Shown here: piece by piece, positions 51,570 to 64,000 of the stretch | How the letters are laid out: every line of letters begins with the position of its first letter | Position numbering within the stretch: the stretch's first letter is position 1 | Assembly (NCBI RefSeq): GCF_002283365.1 | Contig: NZ_MQWD01000001.1 | Coordinates: 1,219,394-1,283,393 of the forward strand | DNA: 64,000 nt | Origin: Rubrivirga marina | Lineage (GTDB): Bacteria > Bacteroidota > Rhodothermia > Rhodothermales > Rubricoccaceae | Direction of reading: 5' to 3' | The notes under the pieces: generated by a model | The model's database searches: none | What the model was told of the DNA's origin: nothing | The model's input: only the letters and a program-made list of their open reading frames with translations | Position numbers and translations under genes: made by a program

Positions 51570-52241
51570 ATGTCTACCCACCCCGTCCGAACCCCCTCCG
51601 CTGGCACCCGCGCCGACGTCGTCCGCTGGATCGAGCGCGACCGGGCCGTCGCCGTCGTCCGCACGGACGCGCCCGAGAAGCTGGTCCGCATCGCCGACGC
51701 GCTCCGCGAGGGCGGCGTCGTCTGCGTCGAGGTCACGATGACCGTGCCGAACGCAATCGACGGCATCCGCGCGGTGTGCGACGCATTGGGCGACGGCGTC
51801 CTCGTCGGGGCCGGGTCCGTGACCGACGCCGAGACGGCCCGCGCCGCCGTCGAAGCCGGCGCCCGCTACGTCGTCAGTCCCGTGTTCAAGCGCGAGGTGA
51901 TCGAGGCCGCGCACGCCCTCGACGCCGCCGCGATGCCCGGCTGCTTTACGCCGACCGAGATCCTCACGGCCCACGAGGCCGGCGCCGACGTGGCCAAGGT
52001 GTTCCCGGCCGGGAGCCTCGGGCCCGGCTTCATCCAGGGCGTCCTGGCCCCGATGCCCCACCTCAAGCTGATGCCGACCGGCGGCGTCTCGCTCGACAAC
52101 GCGGCCCAGTGGCTCCGCGCGGGCGCCGTCGCCGTCGGCGCCGGCTCGGCCCTCGTCGACCCGGCCGCCATCGCCGCCGGCGACTGGGCCCAGCTCACGG
52201 CCAACGCCCGCCGCCTCCGCGCCGCCGTCGACGCTGCATAA
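51570..52241 (+). CDS. eda: KDPG aldolase Eda
   Basis: 223 residues: RAVAVVRTDAPEKLVRIADALREGGVVCVEVTMTVP (with the proton-transfer Glu), VGAGSVTDAETARAAVEAGARYVVSPVF, MPGCFTPTEILTAHEAGADVAKVFPA with the Schiff-base Lys in AKVFPA, and PTGGVSLDNAAQWLRAGAVAVGAGSALV. It splits KDPG into pyruvate and glyceraldehyde-3-phosphate, the last step of the pathway. It is co-directional with the small HTH-like gene and kdgK. Confidence 0.95.
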   Translation: MSTHPVRTPSAGTRADVVRWIERDRAVAVVRTDAPEKLVRIADALREGGVVCVEVTMTVPNAIDGIRAVCDALGDGVLVGAGSVTDAETARAAVEAGARYVVSPVFKREVIEAAHALDAAAMPGCFTPTEILTAHEAGADVAKVFPAGSLGPGFIQGVLAPMPHLKLMPTGGVSLDNAAQWLRAGAVAVGAGSALVDPAAIAAGDWAQLTANARRLRAAVDAA

Positions 52242-52309
52242 GCCGCCGAGGCCTGCCTCTGCGCCCATCGACGCGGCCTGTTTTCCATGGGACCTAACCC
52301 TCGACCTCA

Positions 52310-52579
52310 ATGGGACTCCCTTCGAATCCGCTCGCCCCCTTCCTAGCAGAGGGCACGTTCCTCCGTGCCAACGACCTTCCCGAGGCTGCCCGCGCCGTCC
52401 GTGAAGCGGCCGGGCTCTCCTCAGCCGAGGCCGGTCAAGAAGTGGGAGTCGAGCCTGTCGACGTGGAGAGGGCAGAGCGGCGGTCGTTCACGGGGGTGAG
52501 CCTCCGGAAGCGGCTGGTCGAATCTCTCGGCGGTTGCACCCTCGATGGCCCCTACTACCGAATCCGAGAGTCGATCTAA
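52310..52579 (+). CDS. Small HTH-like protein of unknown function
   Basis: 89 residues, MGLPSNPLAPFLAEGTFLRANDLPEAARAVREAAGLSSAEAGQEVGVEPVDVERAE then SFTGVSLRKRLVESLGG. The middle can be read as an XRE-type helix-turn-helix (aaravReaaGLSsaEaGqevGVepvdVerAE), as in small DNA-binding or antitoxin-like proteins, but the recognition-helix residues are unusual. The C-terminal YYRIRE is distinctive. It lies between eda and kdgK on the same strand, 68 bases after eda and 21 before kdgK. It may be a local regulator; I do not recognise a named family. Confidence 0.55.
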   Translation: MGLPSNPLAPFLAEGTFLRANDLPEAARAVREAAGLSSAEAGQEVGVEPVDVERAERRSFTGVSLRKRLVESLGGCTLDGPYYRIRESI

Positions 52580-52600
52580 CTCATCCCCCGCACACCCACC

Positions 52601-53665
52601 ATGTCTACCGTCGTCACCTTCGGCGAGATCATGCTCCGGCTCTCGACGCCGGGGTTCACCCGCTTCGCCCAGGCCCAGAGCTTCGACGCCACGTTCGGCG
52701 GCGGCGAGGCCAACGTCGCCGTGTCGCTGGCCCACTTCGGCCACGACGCCCGGTTCGTCTGCAAGCTGCCAGCCCACGAGATCGGGCAGGCCGCCGTCAA
52801 CCGGCTCCGCCAGTACGGCGTCGACACGCGGTTCGTGGTGCGGGGCGGCGAGCGCGTGGGGATCTACTTCCTCGAGACGGGCGCCAGCCAGCGTCCGTCG
52901 AAAGTGATCTACGACCGGGCCCACTCGGCCGTGAGCGAGATGGACCCCGACGAGGTCGACTGGGACGCCGCGTTCGCCACCGAGTCCGGCGGCGCCGACT
53001 GGTTCCACTGGACCGGGATCACGCCCGCGCTCGGGCCGAAGCCGAAGGCCGCCGTCGAGCGCGCCTGCCGCGCCGCGAAGGCCGCCGGGGCGACCGTCTC
53101 GTGCGACCTCAACTTCCGCTCGAAGCTGTGGACGACCGAGGAGGCCCAGGCGACGATGCGCCCGCTCATGGAGTTCGTCGACGTCTGCATCGCGAACGAG
53201 GAGGACGCCGACCGCTCGCTCGGCGTGACGACCGAGGGGTCGGGCGCCGAGGCCGCGGCCGCAGCCGAGCTCGACGAGGCCGGCTACGCCCGGCTGGCCG
53301 AGCGCCTCCGCGACGACTTCGGGTTCGACGCCGTCGCCATCACGCTCCGCGAGTCGCACTCGGCCAGCGACAACGGGTGGAGCGCGATGCTCCTCGGCGG
53401 GGCCGGCTCGGCTCGGCCCGTCGCCGAGGCGGTCCGGAGCCGGGTCTACGACGTCCGCCTCGTGGACCGCGTGGGGGGGGGCGACAGCTTCGCCGCCGGC
53501 CTCATCCACGGGCTCCTGACCAAGGACAGCGCGGAGGACGCGCTCGGCTTCGCCGTGGCCGCGAGCGCGCTGAAGCAGACAATCCCCGGCGACCTCAACC
53601 TGACCTCGGCCCGCGAGGTCGAGGCCCTGGCCCACGGCTCCGGCTCCGGCCGCGTCGAGCGATAA
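52601..53665 (+). CDS. kdgK: 2-keto-3-deoxygluconate kinase KdgK (PfkB family)
   Basis: 354 residues, ribokinase/PfkB fold: VVTFGEIMLRLSTPGFTRFAQAQSFDATFGGGEANVAVSLAHFG at the N-terminus and DRVGGGDSFAAGLIHGLL (anion hole and catalytic Asp, family DTxGAGD) near ~288-305. The start and the KAAGATVSCDLNFRSKLW segment are those of KDG kinases. It makes KDPG from KDG and ATP, feeding Eda two genes upstream. It is the last gene of the alginate region. Confidence 0.92.
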   Translation: MSTVVTFGEIMLRLSTPGFTRFAQAQSFDATFGGGEANVAVSLAHFGHDARFVCKLPAHEIGQAAVNRLRQYGVDTRFVVRGGERVGIYFLETGASQRPSKVIYDRAHSAVSEMDPDEVDWDAAFATESGGADWFHWTGITPALGPKPKAAVERACRAAKAAGATVSCDLNFRSKLWTTEEAQATMRPLMEFVDVCIANEEDADRSLGVTTEGSGAEAAAAAELDEAGYARLAERLRDDFGFDAVAITLRESHSASDNGWSAMLLGGAGSARPVAEAVRSRVYDVRLVDRVGGGDSFAAGLIHGLLTKDSAEDALGFAVAASALKQTIPGDLNLTSAREVEALAHGSGSGRVER

Positions 53666-53774
53666 ACGGCCGTTTCCTGGCCGGCGTAGCAGGTCGTCAG
53701 CGATCGGCCTCGCCGACGCCATCGCCCGTTCGAAAACCCGTCCAGGAATCTGCGTCTGGGTTTGCCCCGACCGG

Positions 53775-53788
53775 GGTGTCCGGACACC
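53775..53788. promoter_or_regulatory. Perfect palindrome GGTGTCCGGACACC upstream of umuC remnant
   Basis: A 14-base perfect palindrome in the 212-bp gap between kdgK and the umuC remnant, about 90 bases before the remnant's start. It could be an operator (for example of an SOS-type repressor) or a kdgK terminator stem. No T-tract; role unknown. Confidence 0.3.
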
Positions 53789-53877
53789 TCGGCCGGAGAC
53801 GGAGGCCGCGTGAGAGCCCTCTGACACCACGGGTGGCGTAGGGCACGTCCGTCTATGGCCGCCGCCTCTCCTCCGCC

Positions 53878-54371
53878 GTGTCCGTCCCCCGCCGCCTCGT
53901 CGCCCTCGTCGACTGCTCCGCGTTCTACGTCTCGTGCGAGCGGGTCTTCAACCCGTCCTTGGAAGGCGTCTCCGTCGCCGTGCTCAGCAACAACGACGGG
54001 TGCGTCATCGCCCGGAGCCAGGAGGTGAAGGACGCCGGGGTCCGGATGGGCGAGCCGTTCTTCAATTGCCGCCGCGAGCTCCGGGAGATGGGCGCCCGGG
54101 TCTACAGCTCGAACTATACCCTGTACGGGGGCATGAGCCGGCGGGTCATGGACACGCTCCTCTCCGTCTCGCCCCAGTCGTCCCGTACTCGATCGACGAG
54201 GCGTTCGTCCACCTCCCCACCGGCGGCCGGACCGGCGACGCGTCGCGAGCACGCTGAGGCCACGGCCCGCGAGATCCGCCGACGCGTGCTCCGGTGGACC
54301 GGGATCCCCGTCCGTGTGAGCGTGGCCGAGACGAAGACGCTCGCGAAGGCGGCTTCGAAGTACGCCCGGAC
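53878..54371 (+). pseudogene. Eroded UmuC-like Y-family DNA polymerase remnant
   Basis: The N-terminus is intact: ALVDCSAFYVSCERVFNPSLEGVSVAVLSNNDGCVIARSQEVKDAG is the UmuC palm start with its catalytic Asp, followed by FFNCRRELREMGARVYSSNYTLYGGMSRRVM. Near 54177 the frame breaks: the hallmark YSIDEAFVHLPTGGRTGDASRA continues in a shifted frame (CAGTCGTC where CAGGTCGTC would keep frame). Near 54250 the original frame resumes with EHAEATAREIRRRVLRWTGIPVRVSVAETKTLAKAASKYA. After that all similarity stops, so the little-finger and C-terminal domains are gone. Two frameshifts and truncation make it non-functional; translesion synthesis would have been the original role. Confidence 0.85.
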
Positions 54372-54655
54372 CCTTCTGAAAGCGAGGCGGCGAGAGGGGC
54401 CACGAGGGCGGCGCGGTGGGGGGAGAAAGAGCGGTTCACGGGGTTGCGCTTGTGGAGATCGAGGCCGGTGAAGGAGGCGGGCGTCATTGCGGCAGCGCCG
54501 AGTGGGATCGTCAGGATCTGATCCCAGTTGGAGCGATCCCGCCATTGTTTCTAGCCGGAAGTCAAGGGGTCGACGGCGGCTCCAGTCCACAAGTGGTCGG
54601 CTCGAGGAAGAGGGCGGCGGGGCCGCGGCGGATCCGCCCCGACAGACGGCGGCCC
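54372..54655. other. Gene-free segment after the umuC remnant
   Basis: About 280 bp with no convincing gene. On the minus strand a short open stretch (WDQILTIPLGAAAMTPASF, then TGLDLHKRNPVNRSFSP) has protein-like composition but no recognisable family; it could be debris of an element that truncated umuC. Confidence 0.3.
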
Positions 54656-54674
54656 GGCTCCTGCAGTAGGAGCC
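54656..54674 (-). terminator. Hairpin downstream of the CHRD protein gene
   Basis: GGCTCCT-GCAGT-AGGAGCC is a perfect 7-bp stem, 31 bases past the stop of the minus-strand CHRD gene. Confidence 0.5.
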
Positions 54675-54704
54675 AGGCCCCGAGTCGGTCCGCGAGCGAG
54701 GGCG

Positions 54705-58680
<3,976 letters not shown>

Positions 58681-58774
58681 GCGGGCCAGAGCTGCCGCGG
58701 ACGGGCCGACCCCGGGCGGGTCTGGAAAACGCTCGGGGCGGACACGTTTCTCGCGTCCCGCCCGTCTGTAGGCC

Positions 58775-58969
58775 ATGGATACCGAAGACGTCCGCGGCCG
58801 CCTCGGCGCCCCCAAACGCGCCGTGCCCTGGTTGGTCGCCGCCGCGCTCATCCTCCTCGGGCTCGCACTCGCGGCGAGCCCGATGGAGCCGTACCGAGGG
58901 CGGCCGTCGCCAGAGCCCCCAGGACAAGGACAGCGGTCGGGGTCGGCCCTTCGTGCCTCCCCGGTCTAG
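58775..58969 (+). CDS. Small hypothetical membrane protein
   Basis: 64 residues: charged start MDTEDVRGRLGAPKRAVP, one hydrophobic segment WLVAAALILLGLALAASPM (~19-37), then a Pro/Arg/Ser-rich tail. A single-pass protein with a short cytosolic N-terminus is plausible. No family is recognised and no partner gene is adjacent. Confidence 0.4.
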   Translation: MDTEDVRGRLGAPKRAVPWLVAAALILLGLALAASPMEPYRGRPSPEPPGQGQRSGSALRASPV

Positions 58970-58982
58970 GAGCTAACCGGCG

Positions 58983-59225
58983 CGCGGGGACCGTGTAGCG
59001 GAAGGCGCCCTCGTTGGCACGGAACGACCCGGAGGCCCGCCACCCGTCGTCGGTGGACGCGACCTCGGCGCCGCCGGGGACCGGGGCGAGAGCGAAGACG
59101 GCGAACTCGTCGGGGTCGTCGGCCCGCTCCCCGACGACGGCGAGGTCCCCGGCCGTCTGGGCCGTCGCCGCGAGCGGGACGAGGAGGACGAGGGAGGCGA
59201 GCGTTCGGAGGAGTCGGGCCCTGGG
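58983..59225 (-). pseudogene. Fragment of a secreted protein (signal peptide plus start of extracellular domain)
   Basis: On the minus strand LLRTLASLVLLVPLAATAQTAGDLAVVGERADDPDEFAVFALAPVPGGAEVASTDDGWRASGSFRANEGAFRYTVPA reads as a signal peptide followed by the N-terminal part of a secreted lamin-tail- or calcium-type surface protein (GDLAxVGxNADDPDxFAFV ... TDNGWxxxGxFRxxEG ... YTAPA). After TVPA the similarity stops and the frame turns into low-complexity sequence. No good start codon is in place before the signal. It is probably the remaining 5' piece of a deleted gene. Confidence 0.5.
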
Positions 59226-60200
59226 TACGAGGGGACGGGTCCCACGCCTACCACGTCGGACCGTCGCCCCGTTGACCAGAGCATGGTTTTGCCCCGTCGG
59301 GATAGCTTCGCGGTCCCCGACGCCGACTCCCGTGCCCACCCCCAGTCCGACCTCCTCGCGCGCGTCCGCCGCCGGGCCGCCGCTACACTCCCCGACCCCG
59401 CCTCGCAGCCGGCCGTTGCCCGGCCCCCCTCTCGGACGAGCGGGCTGGGTAGAGTGGCGACTCAAACCTTCGCCTCGGCTGCCGGCCGGTCAGACGGCGC
59501 CCCTCGCTCGACCGGCTGATGCCGGTTATCGGTCTTCTCCCTCGGGGGAGAGGACGTCGTAGGCGGTCGTGGAGACGTGCCTGCCCGTCTCGGCCCGAGT
59601 CGGGATCGAGTCTGCCGCACGGCCTCCTGCCGCGAGCCTCGTTGCAACGCGCAATCAGATGGCTGCGACGGGTGCAAGCTGCGACGCGGCAGGCGCAAAA
59701 CACGTCTCTACAGAGCCCTGTGGGCGGCGGACCGGTTTGGCACCCAGTTTGGTTCGGGTGTGTCGAACTCTTCCCCCTGACGCGTCTCTCGATCCACTCG
59801 CGCCCTGCGACTGATACGATGCCACATGCCCGCGTGATCATCTCTCGGCCAACGCCCAGCCGTCCTCGCCCTGGTTGCCGGTTGACGAAGCGCGGAATCT
59901 CCGCGGGCGGATCGAAACCGGTGCGTCCGGGCTGATGTCTGAGACCAGTGCCGGCCGCAGGGGCACCCTGTCTGCTGGCCAAGTCGACGTACCGCTGTAG
60001 GTCCAAACGAAGGGGAGTAGCGCCTGCCGGACGGTTCCGCCGTAAGGCAGGGGAGGCATCGTCAACACGTCCCGTCCCCCGGGACCGGTGCCCCAGCGAG
60101 CGCGAGACCTTCACCCTCCACACCTGGACGGTGAGGTCTGCCCATGCGGTCCGCCCAGAGGCGGGCCCTGCGCACCGCGCCGTCCGCAGTCCCCTTCACG
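59226..60200. other. Gene-poor stretch of about 975 bp
   Basis: No reading frame on either strand has protein-like composition, and GC is lower than in the flanking genes, especially 59580-59960. Several overlapping open frames exist but all are Arg/Pro/Ser-rich shadows. I see no tRNA, CRISPR repeat or insertion-sequence ends. It lies between a gene fragment (58983-59225) and htpX, so it may be a decayed segment. Confidence 0.4.
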
Positions 60201-61100
60201 ATGAACACGCTCAAGGTCGGGCTCCTCCTCACGGCGCTCTTCGTCCTGGTCGGCCAGTGGGTCGGCGGGACCGGCGGGATGGTGATTGCGCTGGGCCTCG
60301 CGCTCGCGATGAACGTCGGGAGCTACTGGTTCAGCGACCGGCTCGTCCTCCGGATGACGCGGGCCGTCCCGCTCACGCCGGATCAGGCGCCGGACCTCCA
60401 CGCCATGACCGAGCGGCTGGCGGAGCGCGCGGGCATCCCGATGCCGCGGCTCTACCTCGTCCCGGACCCGCAGCCCAACGCGTTCGCGACGGGCCGGAGC
60501 CCCGCACACGGCGTCGTCGCCGTGAACCAGGGGCTCCTCGACCTGCTCACGCGGCGGGAGGTGGAGGGCGTGATCGCCCACGAGATCGGTCACATCAAGC
60601 ACCGCGACACGCTGACGATGGCCGTCGTGGCCGCGCTCGCGGGCGCCGTCATGACGCTGGCCAACCTCGCTCAGTGGTCGGCCCTGTTCGGGGGCTCGGA
60701 CGAGGAGGGGACGAACCCCCTCGCGCTCCTAGTCGTCGCGATCGTGGCCCCGTTCGCGGCCATGATGGTCCAGTTCGCCGTCTCCCGCGCCCGCGAGTAC
60801 GAGGCCGACGCGACGGCCGCCGACCTCGCCGGCTCGCCGGACGGGCTCGTCGGCGCGCTCCAGAAGCTCGGCCGGGCGACCGAGGTGGTGCCCTCGTCGG
60901 TCCAGCGGCCGCAGACGGCCCACCTCTGCATCGCCAACCCGCTGGCCGGTGGGCGGCTGGCGGGCCTGTTCTCGACGCACCCGCCCATGGAGGAGCGGGT
61001 CGCCCGGCTTCTAGCGAGGGACGCCGTGCGGTCCCCTCGTCTGGAGGCCATCAGCCCCCGTCTGGAGGCCACCGGCCTTTCAGCGTCGGCCCTGCGCTGA
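60201..61100 (+). CDS. htpX: HtpX-like membrane zinc metalloprotease (M48)
   Basis: 299 residues: two N-terminal membrane helices (LKVGLLLTALFVLVGQWVGG, MVIALGLALAMNVGSYWFSD), the zinc site HEIGHIKHRD (HExxH) around ~134, two further hydrophobic segments and the third zinc ligand region SRAREYEADATAADLAG (ExxxD). The ending STHPPMEERVARL is typical of HtpX. It degrades misfolded membrane proteins. ATG 60201 gives the family N-terminus MNTLKVG. No heat-shock-type promoter was recognised. Confidence 0.92.
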   Translation: MNTLKVGLLLTALFVLVGQWVGGTGGMVIALGLALAMNVGSYWFSDRLVLRMTRAVPLTPDQAPDLHAMTERLAERAGIPMPRLYLVPDPQPNAFATGRSPAHGVVAVNQGLLDLLTRREVEGVIAHEIGHIKHRDTLTMAVVAALAGAVMTLANLAQWSALFGGSDEEGTNPLALLVVAIVAPFAAMMVQFAVSRAREYEADATAADLAGSPDGLVGALQKLGRATEVVPSSVQRPQTAHLCIANPLAGGRLAGLFSTHPPMEERVARLLARDAVRSPRLEAISPRLEATGLSASALR

Positions 61101-61216
61101 CCTCCGGTTCACGAGGCCGCCCCTCGGCGACCTCCACGTGCTCTCCCCACGGGCCGCCTCCGCCGCGGCCAGCCCCCGACCCCGGCGGGACCTGCCCGCC
61201 TCCCCACGACACCCCC

Positions 61217-63997
61217 ATGTCGACCTCGACCCTCACCCCGTCCCCCGCCGCCGAGCGGCGCCCCCTCCCCCCGGCGCCCCCCGAGGTGCCCGCCGACGCC
61301 TGGCACGCCCGGCCGACAGCCGACGTGCTCGCCGCGCTCGGCACCACCGACCTCGGCCTGAGCACCGAGGTGGCCGCCCGGCGGCTGGTCGAGCACGGCC
61401 CGAACGCGCTCCCGCAGCACGGCGGCGAGAGCGCGCTCTCCATCCTCGTCCGCCAGTTCCACAACCCGCTCATCTACGTCCTCCTCGCCTCGACCGGGCT
61501 CGCCATCCTCACGGGGAAGGTGTTCGACGGGCTGGTGATCCTGGGCGTCGTCGTGCTCAACGCGATCATCGGGTTCGTGCAGGAGTACCGCGCGGGGAAA
61601 GCCATCCAGGCCCTCTCGGCGATGGTGCCCCAACTGGCGACCGTGCTCCGCGACGGCCGCCGCCAGTCGCTCCCCGCCGCCGACCTCGTCCCGGGCGACG
61701 TGGTCGCCCTCCAGTCCGGCGACAAGGTGCCGGCCGACGTCCGCCTCCTGGAGGCGCGGACGCTGAAGGTGGAGGAGGCCGCGCTCACCGGCGAGTCGGT
61801 CCCGGTCGAGAAGGGGCCCGCGCCGGTCGACGCCGACGCCGGGGTCGGCGACCGCCGCAGCATGGGCTACAGCGGCACCCTCGTCACCTACGGGACGGGC
61901 ACGGCCGTCGTCGTGGGGACCGGCGCGCGGACCGAGCTCGGCCGGATCTCGGCGCTCCTCAAGGAGGCCGACGACCTCGAGACGCCGCTCACGAAGCAGC
62001 TCGGCGTCATCGGGACGTGGATCACGGCCGGGATCGTGGCGGTGTCGGTCGTGCTGCTGGCGGTCGGCCTCCTCCGCGGGTACCCCCTCGGCGACGCCGT
62101 CCTCGCCGCCGTCACGCTCGCCGTCGGCGCGATCCCCGAGGGGCTCCCGGCCGTCGTCACCATCGCGCTCGCCATCGGCGTGCAGCGGATGGCCCGGCGG
62201 CGGTCGGTCGTCCGGAAGCTCCCGGCCGTCGAGACGCTCGGGAGCACGACGGTCATCTGCTCCGACAAGACGGGGACGCTCACCAAGAACGAGATGACGG
62301 TCCAGGCGCTGTGGACGCCGGCCGGCGCGTGGCGGCTCACGGGCGTCGGCTACGCCCCCGAGGGCGCGCTCGTCACGGACGACGGCGTCGCCGTCCCCGG
62401 CCCGGTCCCGGACGCCGTCCGGGCGCTCCTCACCGCCGGCGCCCTCTGCAACGACGCGACGGTCGAGCGCCAGGGCGACGCGTGGGCCCTCACCGGCGAC
62501 CCCACCGAGGGCGCCCTCGTGACGGCCGCCGACAAGCTCGGCCTGGAGGCCGAGGCGCTCCGCGTCTCGCACCCCCGTCTCGACGCCGTCCCGTTCGAGT
62601 CGGAGCGTCAGTACATGGCGACGCTCCACCGCGAGCCCGGCGGCGGGCAGGCGATCTACGTCAAGGGTGCGCCCGAGGCCGTCCTCCGCCGGTGCGCCCT
62701 CCCCGAGGGGGGAGCGGAGCGCGCCGCCGTGCTCGCCGAGGTCGAGCGGATCGCGGCCCAGGGCATGCGGGTGCTCGCCTGCGGCGTCCGCCGGCCGGGC
62801 GGCTCGCACGCCGAACTGGCCGAGTCCGACGTCGAGGCCGGCTTCACCTTCCTCGGCCTCCAGGGCATGATCGACCCGCCGCGCGCGGAGGCCGTCGAGG
62901 CCGTCCGCGCCTGCCGCGCGGCCGGGATCACGGTCAAGATGATCACGGGCGACCACCCCGAGACGGCCCGGGCCATCGGCGAGGCGCTCGGCCTCGCGGA
63001 CCCCGGCGAGGAGGCCGTGACGGGCGCCGAGCTCGGACGGCTCTCGGACGAGGCGCTCCGCGAGGCGGCCGCGCGCCACAACGTGTTCGCGCGCGTGGCC
63101 CCCGAGCACAAGCTCCGGCTCGTGCAGGCGCTCCAGGCCCGCGGCGAGGTCGTCGCCATGACCGGCGACGGTGTCAACGACGCGCCCGCCCTCAAGCAGG
63201 CCGACATCGGCGTGGCCATGGGCATCACCGGCACGGCCGTCTCGAAGGAGGCCGCCGACGTGGTGCTCGCCGACGACAACTTCGCCTCCATCGCCGCCGC
63301 CGTCGAGGAGGGCCGCCGCGTCTACGACAACCTCATCAAGGCCCTCGCCTTCCTCCTCCCGACGAATCTCGGGCTGGCCGTCATCCTGAGCGTGGCCGTC
63401 GCCTTCTTCCCGATCGTCGGGGGCGAGGCGCTGCTGCCGATGCTCCCCGTCCAGATCCTCTGGATCAACCTCGTCGCGTCGGTGGCGCTCGCGCTGCCGC
63501 TCGCCTTCGAGGCCCCCGAGCGCGACGTGATGCGGCGGCCCCCACGGAGGCCGGACGCGCCGATCCTGAGCCGGTTCGTCGTGGGCCGCACCGTCGCCGT
63601 GGCGCTCCTGATGGCGGCCGGCGCCATCGGGCTGTTCCTCAACGAATATCGCGAGGCGCTGGCGGCGGGCGTGGAAGCGGCCGCGGCCCTGGGCGAGGCG
63701 CAGACGATGGCGGTCACGACGGTCATCCTGTTCCAGATCTTCTACCTCCTCAACTGCCGCTCGCTGAAGGAGTCGGTCCTCCAGATTGGCCTGTTCAGCA
63801 ACCCGTGGGTGTACGTCGGGATCGGGTCGCTCCTCGTGCTCCAGCTCGGGTTCGTGTACCTCCCGGTGATGCACGCCGTCTTCGGCTCGGCACCGATCCC
63901 AGCCCACGCGTGGGGTGAGGCGCTCGTCGTAGCGCTCGTCGTGATCCCGGCGATCGGCCTCGAGAAGTGGTGGCGGCGGCGGCGGGCCGGGGCCTGA
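61217..63997 (+). CDS. P-type cation-transporting ATPase (P2, calcium-type or H+/Na+)
   Basis: 926 residues, complete P2-type ATPase: N-terminal cation-ATPase domain ([34 protein letters not shown]), TGES actuator loop ([12 protein letters not shown]), PEGL in membrane helix 4 ([25 protein letters not shown]), phosphorylation site CSDKTGTLT, nucleotide-binding KGAPEAVL and hinge [21 protein letters not shown], then six C-terminal helices. The PEGLP motif and general pattern are those of Ca2+/Mn2+- or PMA-like P2 pumps; the ion cannot be assigned with confidence. It lies 116 bases after htpX on the same strand and ends three bases before the window end. Confidence 0.9.
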   Translation: MSTSTLTPSPAAERRPLPPAPPEVPADAWHARPTADVLAALGTTDLGLSTEVAARRLVEHGPNALPQHGGESALSILVRQFHNPLIYVLLASTGLAILTGKVFDGLVILGVVVLNAIIGFVQEYRAGKAIQALSAMVPQLATVLRDGRRQSLPAADLVPGDVVALQSGDKVPADVRLLEARTLKVEEAALTGESVPVEKGPAPVDADAGVGDRRSMGYSGTLVTYGTGTAVVVGTGARTELGRISALLKEADDLETPLTKQLGVIGTWITAGIVAVSVVLLAVGLLRGYPLGDAVLAAVTLAVGAIPEGLPAVVTIALAIGVQRMARRRSVVRKLPAVETLGSTTVICSDKTGTLTKNEMTVQALWTPAGAWRLTGVGYAPEGALVTDDGVAVPGPVPDAVRALLTAGALCNDATVERQGDAWALTGDPTEGALVTAADKLGLEAEALRVSHPRLDAVPFESERQYMATLHREPGGGQAIYVKGAPEAVLRRCALPEGGAERAAVLAEVERIAAQGMRVLACGVRRPGGSHAELAESDVEAGFTFLGLQGMIDPPRAEAVEAVRACRAAGITVKMITGDHPETARAIGEALGLADPGEEAVTGAELGRLSDEALREAAARHNVFARVAPEHKLRLVQALQARGEVVAMTGDGVNDAPALKQADIGVAMGITGTAVSKEAADVVLADDNFASIAAAVEEGRRVYDNLIKALAFLLPTNLGLAVILSVAVAFFPIVGGEALLPMLPVQILWINLVASVALALPLAFEAPERDVMRRPPRRPDAPILSRFVVGRTVAVALLMAAGAIGLFLNEYREALAAGVEAAAALGEAQTMAVTTVILFQIFYLLNCRSLKESVLQIGLFSNPWVYVGIGSLLVLQLGFVYLPVMHAVFGSAPIPAHAWGEALVVALVVIPAIGLEKWWRRRRAGA

Positions 63998-64000
63998 CCC

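Noticed and set aside
54372..54655. Transposase fragment on the minus strand (TGLDLHKRN)
   Set aside because: The short match to an IS110-like opening (GIDLHK) is too weak and lacks any following catalytic region.
59226..60200. Possible CRISPR array, tRNA or insertion sequence in the gene-poor region
   Set aside because: No regularly spaced repeats, cloverleaf or terminal inverted repeats could be found by eye.

Overview
The window is high-GC DNA from a bacterium that looks like a marine member of the Rhodothermota/Rubricoccaceae branch near the Bacteroidota. The evidence is several type IX secretion (T9SS) type A C-terminal sorting domains, a TonB-dependent receptor with a carboxypeptidase-like regulatory domain, PorV-like outer-membrane proteins, a type III glutamine synthetase and TAnnTTTG-like -7 promoter elements. 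Assignment below that level is inference.

Positions 1-15900. A T9SS cargo protein truncated by the window edge and a CsbD-like gene come first. From 2418 to about 13116 lies what I read as a complete lasso-peptide gene cluster. It holds a 54-residue precursor (3663-3827, minus) with a WxxP leader motif, Thr at -2 and a 20-residue core ending in Ser; an asparagine-synthetase-like cyclase (C); a PqqD-like recognition protein (B1); a Cys/His leader protease (B2); an HPr-kinase-like kinase; a nucleotidyltransferase; a sulfotransferase; a permease/FG-GAP/UnbV fusion translationally coupled to the cyclase; and an MFS exporter. sufS-sufE, a thermonuclease-like gene and a frameshifted ogt follow.

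Positions 16000-19770. Glutamine synthetase III with an upstream Lrp/AsnC regulator, a TM2-like small membrane protein, a tRNA with CAT anticodon and strong terminator, and about 430 bp of lower-GC gene-free DNA.

Positions 19770-53665. An alginate (oligouronate) utilisation region. Block 1 (19820-32482) is a TonB-dependent receptor, a large T9SS cargo protein, two PorV/FadL-like proteins, a PL6 lyase, a parallel beta-helix protein, KduD and a KduI/IolB-like isomerase; there is no SusD. An arsR-aquaporin-monooxygenase-phosphoesterase operon with a divergent cvrA-type antiporter interrupts the locus. Block 2 (37579-53665) is a two-domain PL6 lyase, PL17 lyase, SDR reductase, KdgF, a heparinase-II/III-like lyase, TRAP transporter DctPQM, a GntR regulator, another T9SS protein, Eda, a small HTH-like protein and KdgK. 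A 16-bp GntR-type site is identical in three promoters of the locus and present in variant form before gntR itself; a GGAAGCGCTTCC palindrome accompanies it. The genes give a full route: surface and periplasmic depolymerisation, outer-membrane uptake, TRAP import, conversion of unsaturated uronate to DEH and KDG, then KDPG, pyruvate and glyceraldehyde-3-phosphate.

Positions 53700-64000. An eroded umuC remnant, a six-CHRD-domain T9SS protein with a cupredoxin-like N-terminus, a gene-poor stretch with small or broken reading frames (58071-60200), an HtpX-like protease and a P-type cation ATPase.
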